A DNA stretch of 64,000 bases from Maratus speciosus (GCA_963932465.1 OZ010794.1:445486502-445550501), one strand, 5' to 3'. Shown: positions 1 to 10,685, counted from the stretch's first letter. The notes: generated by a model not told the origin, from the letters alone. A program made the numbers and translations.

Positions 1-318
1 GCTTCTGATCGCCATCTGAAAACTCCTGTTTATATGGAATTCCGTGAAGAAATCTGTCGAAGTGTATGTTTTCACCTTAGAATTTATAGCTTAAAATAAA
101 TATACAGTCTGTTAGGAATCTTATTCTTTAAAACTCATCACAAGGAAACCTAGTGTCATAAGGAATCAAAACTGGTCAGTCGAGTTGGAGTAGTAAAATT
201 TCGTGTCATGGATTAAAAAAAAGAAAGAAAGAAAGAAAAATGATCGCGACGGTGCGTAACTTCGAATAAGATAGGACTGTTATTTTTTCTTTTACATGGC
301 TATTCAATATATTTTCTA
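1..318. other. No gene seen; short AAAG run
   Basis: I see no coding potential or recognisable element here. A GAAA microsatellite occupies about 213-240. Confidence 0.6.
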
Positions 319-539
319 TGAGGATGTGAGTTTCAAAACTAGCATTACCCAAAATTTAAAAAATTGAGTTTTCTCTATCAATCTATTTTGTGGGTGTAAC
401 TGCATCGAAAAAACCCTGCAATCTCTTGTTTACAAAAATCTTGTTTACAACGAAAACAATTGGATGCAGTCAGACATTTCTTGCGATTTCCCAAAATTTG
501 ATTCTCTTGATAAGGCGAGTTTTGAAACTTACGTCCTCA
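319..539. mobile_element. 221-bp TIR element, TA target site (MITE)
   Basis: The ends are inverted repeats of about 25 bp. The left end begins TGAGGATGTGAGTTTCAAAA, and the reverse complement of the right end begins TGAGGACGTAAGTTTCAAAA. TA dinucleotides lie at 317-318 and 540-541, as expected for a Tc1/mariner-like target duplication. No coding content. Family not identified. Confidence 0.6.
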
Positions 540-541
540 TA

Positions 542-1266
542 TGAACTATCTTAACTAGAAAAAAAGTTTTAAAGTGTAAAATAACGAAACTTTTTAATGA
601 GCTTGATTTAATGATTCTGATAAATCTTCTTTAAAACTTTGAAATACTAAATGTGAACAATTTTATATTGAACTGAAATAAGTTTTCGATAAAATTTTTT
701 CATTTTGTAATGAAGCTGAATTCGATAAATATTTTCAGGAACAATCATAAAACAAAAGATTGAATTTGGCTAAAAATTAAAAGAACAAAACGAAAACAAA
801 AATGTGTTCTCAATGAATCAAAACCATGAAAAGAAAGTAGTGTAACAGAAGTTCGGTTTCACATAGTAAATCTACCTTCTTTTAGTGGAAATGTACAAGA
901 TTGGATATATTTTAAGGGGAGACATAAGAGGAATTGTATGAGAAAAATGATTTTTTCCTAATTCGCTTAAAAAATTCTTTAAACCTTCCTGGATCCATTG
1001 GTATGTCCAGTTTTTTATTCTGACCATTAGAAACAATTGTAAAAATTTAAGGGAAGACAAGACTGCGACGCCACGCCCACTTACATTACGAGAACACACG
1101 ACTGGGCCCACTCGCATTAATTTTACTTATTTTATACTCATTCACTTACATTTCATATCATTTACAACATAATATACTCATTTATTATATATAACTAAAT
1201 TTTATCCAACTGTTCATATATACTTTAATTCACGTGTTTGATAAAATTGTGCATGTCTAAACTGTG
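542..1266. other. AT-rich DNA, nothing recognised
   Basis: Short open frames here have no recognisable protein features. No repeat partner was noticed elsewhere in the window. Confidence 0.5.
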
Positions 1267-1820
1267 TGTCTAAGTTTTTTAGATCTCCGAAATATTGTAC
1301 TTTTCAGCAAAAAACCCCATTAACTCCTAAAGTACTCGAGCGATTTCGAAAAAAAAAAAAATTGTGGTAGAGTATAAATATAAGATCATATGCGGCAGAC
1401 AGTTTTAAAAAATTGTAATTAGTTTCAGAAAAAACATTTCTGAAAATAGAAAATTCCATTATTCCAAAATAAAAAGTTTTAGTCGCAGAAAAAAAACTGT
1501 CTGCCATAAGTCTTGAGCCCAATCCAGTGAATGGGGTTCAAAATTTCATTAAAATTGGTCTGGTTGTTTCCGAAGAAACAAGTCTTAACCCCTTGGGGAC
1601 GAGCGACACGTATACGTGCCGCAAGAAGCGCTCAGAATCCTTGTTTTTCTTCACCAGTAAAATTTTACTGTAAAATTTGCCTTATTTAATAAGCTCATTT
1701 TCTCGATTCAAAAAGTCACAAATTTCTGTTTTAAAATAACTGTGTCAAAAGATTAAAAATTTTGTAAAAGGCTCCCGTCTCGAAGGGTTAAAAGCTCACA
1801 TATTTCCTCTATGATTACAC
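1267..1820 (+). repeat. Dispersed repeat R1, copy 1
   Basis: This matches 2067-2645 in direct orientation. Shared landmarks, in order, are the GTCTAAGTTTTTT / TATCTAAGTTTTTT start, AAAGTACTCGAGCGATTT, GTAGAGTATAAATA, TAAGATCATATG, GTTTCCGA(A/G)GAAAC and AAGCTCACATATTTC. The copy is interrupted by a TTAA MITE at 1589-1787. Without that insertion the unit is about 350 bp. Its class is unknown, and no coding frame is shared between the two copies. Confidence 0.75.
1589..1787. mobile_element. piggyBac-type MITE (TTAA) inside R1 copy 1
   Basis: This 199-bp element is flanked by TTAA at 1585-1588 and 1788-1791. The left end reads CCCCTTGGGGACGAG and the reverse-complemented right end CCCTTCGAGACGGGAG. 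TTAA duplication with CCC-type ends is characteristic of piggyBac-superfamily non-autonomous elements. Excision in silico leaves GTC-TTAA-AAGCTC, which is what R1 copy 2 shows around its own insertion. Confidence 0.75.
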
Positions 1821-2066
1821 CCAGTCTTCCCTCAAAATCACTTTTCGGCTTTGTCATTTTTTAACACAAAGTTCAAAAAATACAAATCACAGTTCAACAC
1901 AAAACAATATACAAAAAATTGGCGTCATTTGATTGAATAATAAGAATGTTTTTAAAAGGTTTACTGATTATTAAATTTGACCGATATCGACATTCCGAAC
2001 ACCTGTACTGTCGATATGTAACCAGAAAACTAGATTTGTCATTCGCAAAGAGCAGAGATTGGGAAT

Positions 2067-2645
2067 ACGTATCTAAGTTTTTTGGCTCTCCTGAAAAATC
2101 GTACTTTTCAGGTAAAAATCCCATTATCTCATAAAGTACTCGAGCGATTTTGATATATATATACATATATAATTTTTTTTTTTTTTTTTGGTGGTAGAGT
2201 ATAAATAGTATATAAGATCATATGTGGAAGACAGTTTGAAAAAAATTTAATTAGTTTCAGAAAAAAAAATTCTGAAAAATGGAAAATTTCCGAAAAATTG
2301 CCATTGCTCTAAAATAAAAAGTTTTAATCACAGACAAAAACTGTGTCCCATAAGCCTTGAGCATAATCCAGTGAATACGCATTCCAAATTAAATCAAAAT
2401 CGGTCGGGTAGTTTCCGAGGAAACGGGTCTTAAACAGTGTTGATTTCAGGGGGTGGCCCGGGGGGGGGGGACATTCCCCCCGGAAGATTTGAGATTTTGT
2501 GTTTTCAATGGTCAAAAAGTGCAATCCCCCCCCCGGAACTCTATAATGTCCCCCCCCCCCCCCGGAGCCACAGAAATCCCTCCCAGATAAAAGTGTCTGA
2601 ATTCAACACTGATCTTAAAGCTCACATATTTCGCATAGAATTGCA
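2067..2645 (+). repeat. Dispersed repeat R1, copy 2
   Basis: Direct copy of 1267-1820 with an extra TA-rich and poly-T stretch at about 2150-2190. It is interrupted by a hAT-like MITE at 2435-2611, at nearly the same internal point where copy 1 carries a TTAA element. Confidence 0.75.
2435..2611. mobile_element. hAT-like MITE with C/G-tracts
   Basis: This 177-bp element has inverted ends: CAGTGTTGATTTCAG on the left and, reverse-complemented, CAGTGTTGAATTCAG on the right. The flanking octamers are GTCTTAAA (2427-2434) and ATCTTAAA (2612-2619), an 8-bp duplication with one mismatch. CAG-type ends and an 8-bp duplication are hAT hallmarks. The interior contains three runs of 8 or more G or C (about 2458-2480, 2525-2534 and 2550-2563), striking in AT-rich DNA. 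Confidence 0.75.
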
Positions 2646-2727
2646 CATAGTGTTTAATGATCTTTCTAAGTCTAGTGCTAGTGTTCACATAGTCTTTAAT
2701 GATCTTTCTAAGTCTAGTGTTCACAAT
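2644..2727 (+). repeat. 42-bp direct duplication
   Basis: Two consecutive copies of a unit containing TTTAATGATCTTTCTAAGTC lie immediately upstream of the gag remnant. The repeat starts are 42 bp apart (2644 and 2686). Confidence 0.7.
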
Positions 2728-2963
2728 AATACCGCACTCTCAAGTGATCAAAAACTATATCCTATTTAAAATCATCACTTCATTCGGGAGCTGCCAAAGT
2801 TATTCAATATATACAATTTCGGATGATAATTATCAAACAGCATGGTCTTTATTAGAGGAGACGTACTCTAATGAGAGACAGCAGGTTCACATTAACAAAT
2901 TAATGTCTATTAATTCAATTCAAAGTGAAATGCCTAATGCGATTTTTAATTGCCTAATAAGTT
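2720..2963 (+). pseudogene. BEL/Pao retrotransposon gag remnant (DUF1759-like)
   Basis: The segment ISDDNYQTAWSLLEETYSNE is translated from about 2816 onward. It matches my memory of the DUF1759 region of BEL/Pao gag polyproteins, where a conserved NY..AW.LL.E.Y block follows a QK..YLK.SL..GAA segment. The upstream half (QKLY, then YLKSSLHSGAAK) is visible at about 2745-2805 but lies in other frames, so at least one frameshift separates the parts. Neither protease nor reverse transcriptase is found nearby. It is a dead fragment of a structural gene. A profile search with DUF1759 would confirm the call. Confidence 0.5.
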
Positions 2964-3161
2964 TCTTCCTGATGAAGGTTGCAAACCGAAAGTTCTCGTA
3001 CTCCAACTTAAGTCATTTATGTTGATTTTTTTTTTTTTAAATATCAAATTTTATCGTCTGCTTATCATTGCATCAATTCTTAAGTTTTTACCGTTTGGTT
3101 CTTTTCGAGCTCAATTGGTGCGAAAACTAAAGTTCTATTTAATTTTGTTCTTCATAGTGAA

Positions 3162-3393
3162 ATGAGTTTGTCACGCATTCAGAGAAATGCGCTGCACGAA
3201 ACTTATTTTGAATATAAATCGTATGAAAGGTCCAAAGATGTTTGGCGAAATAAATGTCCAAAATATGCAATATCGAGTAAAGATACGCGATATCGGCTTG
3301 TTCGACCATTTAAAACGTGTTTCTACAAACATGTACAAACGAGTTCAGCTTTGGCTCCTAGAAAGGGGTGAACATTTGGAACATTTATTATAA
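3162..3393 (+). pseudogene. Collapsed transposase fragment, DUF4817-like HTH plus C-terminal tail
   Basis: An open frame from ATG 3162 gives about 50 residues (MSLSRIQRNALHETYFEYKS, then a basic stretch ending RLVRPFKTC). This resembles the N-terminal helix-turn-helix called DUF4817, found in arthropod mariner-like transposases (YF..KSY, then a lysine-rich segment, then LV..F). A shift into the next frame then gives RVQLWLLERGEHLEHLL followed by a stop, like the terminal RV..C....G.HFEHLL motif of the same proteins. The whole catalytic domain is missing, so this is an internally deleted, frameshifted copy. No TIRs were recognised. Family assignment is from memory. Confidence 0.4.
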
Positions 3394-4623
3394 ATGTTAG
3401 TTCAGTATTTTTCCGTATGAGATGTTAAAAGTGCTTTATCATTAGCACAAAAGTAATCGTTTTAAGGTTTGTTCTTTGGTGAATAATTAATACATATGTT
3501 ATCAGTACGGGAACTTTTAGGACACTATATAGTTTGCGATAACTTACGTCAGAAGCTTCTCGCTGATTACATCTTGTCCCTATGCGACTAAAGTGGGAAC
3601 GCTTTAACCACATAAATGCATTATTATGTGTAGCGTATCATGAGTCTGTAGAGATCGGCCGAACATTCGGTCGGTTCGAAACTCGACCGAAACTATCTGT
3701 ATTCCAAAAATCCCAATTCTTCCTTCAAAAATGTTCAACATTATTCATTGATTTGCGCTGTCTCGGCTCAAATGAGGCACTTTTTATTTGTTGCTATGAA
3801 CTTTCCTATTTATAATTATCAGGCATGACTGACTCAAAACGTGAGTGCAAATTATAAAGCAAGCAATGTATATATGATTAAACTTTGAAAACGCTTTTTA
3901 TGTGCTCATTAAAAGTTGCAAACTTAACAGCAATAGAAAATCTTTAGTTTGAAACCGCGGAAGGGTTTCGAATGCTCTCTGATAAAGTTCATAGCATAAC
4001 AGTTGATCTTTAACAAAAATCATTATAAAAGTTAAATCGATGCATGTATAAGTTATATAAGTAATGTGATACTGTGTGTGTGAATATGTTATATAAGTAA
4101 CATGACGTAACTAAAAAATTATATTTCATGCTAGTAGTATAATACAAATCTTTTTATTATCAAAATGTTACACGAATATATAAAAATATTAAATATGTTA
4201 TATAGGAAAAACTAAAGCAACATTAAAAAAATGTAATAATAAAATTAAAAACGGCAATTTATGGAAAACACCTTATCATTTATCTGTTTTTAAAAAACAA
4301 CTAAAACTCAGCTCACTCTATTGTCAATATCTTGCTGAATTTTCACAATATTTGACTGGCTTTTTTTATGAGTTGCTCCATAGATTTGACTGTTAAAAAA
4401 ATATTTGTTATCATGCGCGCATGCTCAGATAAAAAATATTTCAAACAACTGATAATATTTCATTATATTTAGATTCGAATTACACTATAATATTTCTACT
4501 ACATTTTGTCAATTTTTCTGGAACTGGCGTTAAATTTGGTAGAAAACCTTGCATGATGTAAAGAAAAAACTTGCAAGAATTTTTCGAACTTTTTGAAAAA
4601 ATCAATATATTTACATGAATATA
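3394..4623. other. AT-rich DNA, no gene seen
   Basis: Nothing coding is seen. The short frames at 3425-3815 and 4499-4699 lack recognisable protein features. A GTTATATAAGTAA motif occurs twice at about 4052-4100. Confidence 0.5.
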
Positions 4624-5006
4624 GGGGAGATGGGGGCACATGTGAACAGTTCGCATAAATATACCTTTTTTTCGTGACTGAAATAATTTCTATAAACAAA
4701 AGCTACTCAATATAAGACTTTTTTTTACACATGACAATTTTTTTAAAATCATGTGTATAGTTCTTCTTACACTTTTTAATAGTTTTATAAATTTAAAAAA
4801 TTGTTCACATGTGCCCCATCAGCGGGGTAAATGTGAATACATGTGGGGCACATGTGAACATAAGGAAAAAACATCCTTTGACATGCTTTTTATTCTGTTA
4901 TTCATTTATTATCATAATCATTAGTTACATTACCTATTAAATTCATCATAAAGAAATATATGTACATATATTTCTATAAAAACATGTATAAAAATCACTT
5001 ATAAAC

Positions 5007-5289
5007 AGATTAAGTTAAATAATGCTATAAAAAGTGATAAAATATCTTTATTAAGATTGACGATCGTTTCGTCGCACAAACGGCGATATTTTCAAAATCA
5101 TTCACGATAAAAAATATTTTCACATAGTTTAAATTATGCATCATATCTCGTGACATTGTTTACTATGTTTATTGTTTTTAAATTATGTGAAAATATTTTC
5201 TATCGTGAATGATTTTGAAAATGTCGCCGTTTGGCGACGAAATGATCGTCAATCTTAATAAAGATATTTTATCACTTTTTATAGCATTA
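5007..5289. repeat. Palindrome, arms about 125 bp
   Basis: The left arm (5007 to about 5133) is inverted at about 5178-5289. Shared landmarks include AAAGTGATAAAATATC, TTATTAAGATTGACGATC and AATCATTCACGATA. The right arm is cut by the Helitron at 5289/5290 and resumes at 7577-7589, where TTTAACTTAATCT completes the match to AGATTAAGTTAAATAATGCT of the left arm. Confidence 0.85.
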
Positions 5290-5875
5290 CTAGCTGTACC
5301 CGGTCACGCGTTACTGTGGCTTAGTCTGGCTAAATGGAAAAGAAAAAAAAGAGAAAGTGCACGTTTCTAATATGTTTAATTTCACAATACTTGTGGGTAT
5401 ACAATATTTTTTGTTGTTACATTGTCTGTGCAGATATAGAGATTGTCTGATTTGCCGATTCTAGAACACGAAACATATAATTGCCCGTGTAAGAAGCAAT
5501 TCACGTCTAGGTCCAAACCGCAGAATTTTAAAGCTTGGCCCTAAGATTTGTTGATGGAGATTACAAACGCCAATCAAATAGGTAATTGCAATCTCTTAAA
5601 TTGAAACTGCGCAGCGCATCCATCGGAATCAAAGGAATGCGAGGAATGAGGACATCTTCACTTTTGAAAGGTCCTTTCAAGATTGTTGCTTCTACGAAGT
5701 TGCTCATTATTTTTTTACTGGAAGTCGCGTGCCGTTGCAAAGGTTTGGCTTGTTAATGTTTCGCAGCATCATAATTGGTAGGCCGATTGTCAATTGCAGT
5801 ACGTGCGGTGGCATTCCTGGCAAATCGAGTGAATTAAAAATATATGTGCCGAGTTAAATTTATGGCATTTAGCTC

Positions 5876-6647
5876 ACAGGCCATTCACACTAATTGTATA
5901 TTATACCTTATCTCAAAGAAAAATGCCAATTGAAAAATAAATTAATGGGAATTACCCCCCCCCCCGTTTCCCCCCTTTATACCTAACCAGTGAATCTCCA
6001 AATCTAATCAGGGAAACGCCTTATCAGAATAAACCGGTATACCAAACTTAAAGGAAATCGGATAATTCTACATGAAAAACCAATTTATCTAAATTAAGGG
6101 GATTAGCCCTCGTTCGCCCCTTTATACTTAATCAATGAGCCCCCAAAACAAATCAGGGAAGCAACTTATCAGATAGAACCTATTCAGAAAACTTTGAAGC
6201 AAATCGAATAATTCTACATGAAAAACCAAGTTATTTAAATTAAGTGGGGGGGGGGGGGGATTAGCTCCCCGCTCCCCTTTGCACAACCAATAAAACACCA
6301 AAACTAATCAGGGAAGAACTTCATCAGAATGAACCTATTTACAAAATTTGAAGCGAATCAGATAATTCTGCATGAAAAACCCATTTATCTAAATTAAGGG
6401 AGGATTAGCCCCCCCCCCCCCCAGTTTCCCTTTAATACTTAACCAATGAATTCACAAAACTAATCAGAGAAGCGCCTTATCAGAAGGAAACTATTTACAA
6501 AATTTGAAGCAAATCGGATATTTCTATCAGGAGCTATCGCGTTACATACATAATGTAACGCGATACATAATGTAACGATACATACAGAACCTGCGGGCAC
6601 ATGAGCTCTCAGGCTTTAATATCCTGTGAGCTAAAAAGAAAAAATCG
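5876..6647 (-). repeat. AGCTCACAGG repeat block with ~140-bp tandem core
   Basis: The block starts AGCTCACAGG and ends CCTGTGAGCT. In between are four degenerate tandem units of about 135-160 bp, each containing AA(C/T)TAATCAGGGA-like sequence, a TTATCAGA segment, CATGAAAAACC and a C- or G-tract. The same block occurs in the opposite orientation at 33753-34635 and 50829-51870. Confidence 0.7.
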
Positions 6648-6689
6648 CGAACTAAAAATACAAAAAAACAAATATTATAACAAATACTG

Positions 6690-7565
6690 ACAAAATATTT
6701 CAGTAATGTGTCCCTCCGGAGGGCATAGTGAGGGGAGATGCATAATATGAAAGAGTGGTCAAAGGACTTTCTAATGATATACCACATAATGGGTGTCGAA
6801 AAATATTAAAAAAGTGGCCCGGGGCAGAAAATTGGGGAGGGGGATGTGAGGTTCATAACAGTAATATAAAAACTCGCGCGCATTCAAATGCAACGCAATC
6901 GGTGAATTAAAAAAAAATCGGAGAAGAACTTTCGGAGGTTTAAGATTTCGTACAAACGAACATTTACATTTTTTTTATATAGAAATGTGCCCCCACGGGG
7001 TGAAAGTGGGATGATGGGGGTGGTAGGTGCATAATATTAAAGAGTAGTCAAAGGGCTTTCTAATGATATGTCACACGACGTGTGTCTGAAAAAAATTAAA
7101 AAGCGCCGTGGTGGAGGCGAAGATATTGGAGGAAGGAGGAGCGAGGTTCGTGATTGGTACATAAAAACGCGCGTATTCGAATGCAACGCAATCCGCGAAT
7201 TTCAAAGCAATTGGTGAAGAACTTTTGGAGGTTTACGATTTTGTACAGATGAACATTTATATTTTTATTTATAAAGAAATGTGCCCCCGCCTGGGGAAAG
7301 TGAGGGGAGCGAGAGGCGAGATGCGTGGTGCATAATATGAAACACTAGTCCAAGGGCTTTCTAATGATATATCACATAAAGGGTTTTGGAAAAAATTTAA
7401 AAAGCGCCCCCTGGTGGGAGTGGTGGCAAATGGGGGGGGGGAGTTCATAATAAGTATATAACAACACTTCCGTATTCTAATGCAACTCAACCCGTGAATA
7501 TCAAAGCCGTCGGTGAAGAACTTTCGGAGATTAGCGATTTTGAACAAACGAATATTTACATTTTT
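6690..7565 (+). repeat. Three tandem ~290-bp units inside the Helitron
   Basis: Landmarks recur at about 289-bp spacing: AAATGTGCCCCC (about 6985 and 7278, with a variant at 6703), GGGCTTTCTAATGATAT, AATGCAAC(G/T)CAA and AAGAACTTT(C/T)GGAG. The open frame on the minus strand in the last unit appears to be a by-product of the repeat. Confidence 0.7.
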
Positions 7566-8848
7566 ATTTATATAGATTTAACTTAATCTACATATATTTC
7601 TTTAGTTTCTGGTTGATATGTTTTAGCAAAAGATTATAAAATGAAAAGAAGTAGATTTGGGGGGATGGGGGAGCCTTAGATGATTCATTAAGTATTGTTG
7701 CAATAAAATAAAAAAATAAAGAAATAATTTGAAAAATAAATTAAAGCTTTTAAATTTTGCTTAGGGGTTTTTGTTTGGGTTAACCTTTTGGGAGGGAGTA
7801 TTTAGATACTATTTATTGGAAATCTGCCGAATTACGATAGATTCTCACTCTTCTATTTGCTTTATTTACTTTTAAATTATAGATAAAGAAGGGTTTATTA
7901 ATGATTTAAAAACAATCTTGACTTTAATCCCCCCCCCCCCCCCCCAACCTCCAAATTTAACTTCTTTTGTTTTTGAAAGAGGGTGAGGGATTACAATCGG
8001 GATTTTACGGTAGTTATCAGTTTAAAAATTTTACTTTCTTAAAATATTACTGATATGTATCTGCATTCAAAGCATCATGTACATAACTGTTTTACAGATG
8101 GAAGTAAACCATCATTGCAAGCTTAGAACAAATGTAATAGAAAAACTTGCAAAGTTGTTTAAGTTAATACTTTTGTATTAACAATGCATAAAAAATATTG
8201 TTATAAACCGTTTAGTAAAATAATACATATCACTTATTGCATTTTAGAAAACATTAAATTTATTTAAAGTACAATTAAACGTAATCGAGCTTGTTATTCT
8301 TTATGTACTCGCTGAAAGATGTGTTTGTGGAAGATTCAATAAAAAATCAACTTTGCGTGGGGGGAAATATCTTCTATTTCAGGAAAAATTATAGATAATG
8401 GAACTGATATTATTTCTCATGAAGTTAACTGAAAGGAACAGAATCACAGAATGATTATTGGGGAACTTATGAACTGTTCATATCTGTTCTAGTCTGTTCA
8501 CAAGTGCCCCGCATTGCTGCTAGAGTTAAATTGATAAATCATTAACATTTCTCAATTTCAGAAGAAAAAGAACTGTATCAAAAATATTTATTAGTATTTA
8601 TAGTATATGTTAAAACACTCAAATTTAAATAAATAAAGTTATTCGCTTTTCAACTTGGAACAAAGATTTTACTTTTGAGATCAATAAACAGTCTTTTGGC
8701 TACAGAAGACAAACAAAATGTCAAAAAGCTTCAAAATTTTTTTACCATATGTCTACAGGTGCTGTCATCTTTAGTAATTTTTTTCAAATAAAGAAAGCTA
8801 TAATAATTATTGAAAAATTGTGATGTTCACATCTGCCCCCATCTCCCG

Positions 8849-9429
8849 TATGTGCTATTCTTACACAAATGAGTACCCATATTGTACAATATCCACATGT
8901 CCATAAGCTATAGCGATTGACCTTCTCGTGCATTCTATTTTACAGGGTGATTCCAATTATTATTACCTTGCTTTGATTTTTTGTTTGCACCCGAATTGTC
9001 CTTCTGATCAAATCGTCTTTGATAAATATGAAGTCAAACATATTCTGCATAATTCTGAAGTTTCAGAAAAATCCGACAAGTACATCTTTAAATATTCGAC
9101 AAAATATCTAAAACTGAAATTGTCGGGTGATTAATGACTATATAATGTATTTAGTTTATACTGATTGGTTTTACTGTATAACATGGATGTACGTACTTTA
9201 TGATATCTGTTCATATTTCCTGAATTAATAGAAATGATAATGATTTCTATTATAAAGCACACATATAAAATGGAAAGTGTGCCCTGATCAATAAGTCATA
9301 CATGATTTTCCTTTCCTTTTATTTATGCAGCCGAAAATTTTTTAGACTTTATATTTTGTATTATTTTTTACCTCTTTAAAATAATTCTAGTTAACAATAT
9401 TCCTAATCTAACTCAACCAGTAACTATTT
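8849..9429. other. No gene recognised
   Basis: A 68-codon plus-strand frame (8928-9134) is present but has no recognisable domain. I see no other structure. Confidence 0.45.
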
Positions 9430-9675
9430 TTTTTTTCTTATAAGAAAAAAAAAAAAGGAAATTACAAAAAATATATAATTAGACAACGCATGAATAAATA
9501 GGGTCGGCTATAAAAATACGATACACAATTTAAAAACGAGCTGCTTTTAAAGGAGATATATAATACCTATAAAGCTTTCATTTCGTTGAAGCAAAAAAAT
9601 AAATACGTAACATGTTTCAGCGCCTCAGTTAATAATTAGTTAATCCCATGCATAATTAAAAAGTCACGAAAGGGA
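9430..9675 (+). repeat. Diverged direct repeat, partner at 13110-13345
   Basis: Shared landmarks in order: ACGCATGAATAAA, CGG(C/T)TATAAAA, GTTAATCCCA and AAGTCACGAA, then a GAAGATT(T/A)TGTTTTT block. Divergence is high, so this is an old dispersed repeat. Confidence 0.5.
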
Positions 9676-9767
9676 CTTTAGGAAGATTTTGTTTTTGTTT
9701 AACAGATTTCTTTGAAGAGTGATTTGTTTTATTGTGAAAACGCATATTACATTCTTCTTTCTAAAGA

Positions 9768-9905
9768 ACAAAGTATTGTAATGGAGATTTTTTCAACTTC
9801 CTGTTTTCGACGGATTTACACGCATTAAGAACTGTTTTTTTATACATTTACCAACATAGTTGAAAATTCTTTATGAATTAGGTTTATCTGCCCGTCTATC
9901 TGCTG
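9768..9905 (-). repeat. Dispersed repeat, related to 60780-60890
   Basis: The sequence AGTATTGTAATGGAGATTTT, then CTTCC(T/G)GTTTTCGACGG and ATTT(A/G)CACGC, matches the reverse complement of 60780-60890. A GTCTGTCTGTCC-like segment beyond it is also partly conserved. Confidence 0.6.
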
Positions 9906-10004
9906 CGTCTGCATTATGGTAGAGTTCGGAATGCTCTAGGCGTCTAGGCCATTCGGAAGTAAATGCCCAAGATACATACCACATTTCGGATTTTGCGAAC
10001 TCTA

Positions 10005-10155
10005 ACATAATTATACTGATTTGCAATACATACGTCTGCCGCATACTTCTTCAGGCCCGGTACACAAGATTAGTTAGCTAATCCGTAAATGAAGCAGGCC
10101 ATGTTCCTTCAAAGTAAGACAGTTTTGCTATGACTTTAATTTCGATTTTAACATT
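10005..10155 (+). repeat. Direct repeat pair with 10540-10685, copy 1
   Basis: Shared blocks are TTGCAATACATACGTC, GGTACACAAGATTAGTT and TGAAGCAGGCCAT, then TTAAAGTA-like and CTTCGAT-like ends. The copies lie about 530 bp apart. The intervening DNA starts with GGTGAGGGGCCATTTCGGCC and has no recognised identity. Confidence 0.65.
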
Positions 10156-10539
10156 AGAATGACGGTGAGGGGCCATTTCGGCCCCAACCATATGGATATA
10201 TTTCGGTTCGAACCGGAAATGTCTTTTTAAATCAAGTTGAAAAAAACAAAAGAAAAAAGGGCTAATTAAATAAATTAAATAGTTTTAAGTAAAAATTCTG
10301 GTATTAAATATTTTTTATAAAACTTGAGTAAAAATTCCCGTCTTTCTAATGTTAAATGTTTTGATGTTTTTCCTCCTGTAAGTTGTTCTTAATTTAATGT
10401 TTCATGACTCAAAAAACGTTTTTGCTATAATGGTGAGGGACTAATGTTTTTTCCGAAACTTCTACAGGGTTTTTAATGGGATTTAATAGTGTATTTTATT
10501 AAATTGTCTGCATTTAAAGTGTTAGTTTTCATAGAGCCA

Positions 10540-10685
10540 TAATTAAGCTGAATTGCAATACATACGTCAGCCCCATTTTTCTTGAGCCCTGGTACACAAG
10601 ATTAGTTTATTCATCCTTAAGTGAAGCAGGCCATATTCCTTTAAAGTAGATATTTTTGCTAAGACTTTCACTTCGATAAAATATA
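10540..10685 (+). repeat. Direct repeat pair with 10005-10155, copy 2
   Basis: Second copy of the unit described at 10005-10155, in the same orientation and with moderate divergence. Confidence 0.65.

Larger units (their letters stand above)
5290..7576 (-). mobile_element. Non-autonomous Helitron, 2.29 kb
   Basis: Read on the minus strand it begins TCTATATAAATAAAAATGTA at 7576 and ends in CTAG at 5290, next to host T. That matches the Helitron rules: TC start, CTRR end, insertion between A and T with no target duplication. The boundary is proven internally. Removing it rejoins TATAGCATTA to TTTAACTTAATCT, the exact reverse complement of the left palindrome arm at 5007-5029. The contents are a CACAGG-bounded tandem-repeat block (5876-6647) and three units of about 290 bp (6690-7565). 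No Rep or helicase coding was seen, so it depends on another element for movement. Confidence 0.85.
4624..8848. mobile_element. DNA-transposon-like element with GGGGAGATGGGGGCA ends, Helitron nested inside
   Basis: The left end GGGGAGATGGGGGCACATGT (4624 on) and the reverse-complemented right end CGGGAGATGGGGGCAGATGT (ending 8848) form inverted repeats of about 25 bp, finishing in GTGAACA. Subterminal copies of GGGGCACATGTGAAC occur in both orientations at about 4803-4858 and 8490-8510, as in many cut-and-paste elements. Subtracting the Helitron at 5290-7576 leaves about 1.94 kb. No transposase frame is visible, so the element is non-autonomous. Superfamily not assigned. Confidence 0.55.

Noticed and set aside
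3655..3695. tRNA B-box-like GGTTCGAAA text
   Set aside because: It is part of a small GGTCG/CGACC hairpin. No acceptor, D or anticodon stems surround it.
5876..6647. Independent TA-flanked transposon with AGCTCACAGG TIRs
   Set aside because: Homology to the other copies continues beyond the supposed TIR into GGCAT and CAGTTAAA flanks, so the CACAGG motif is not the true edge.
9420..9460. Intrinsic bacterial-type terminator
   Set aside because: The T-run/A-run hairpin is typical low-complexity eukaryotic DNA, and nothing suggests a prokaryotic source.
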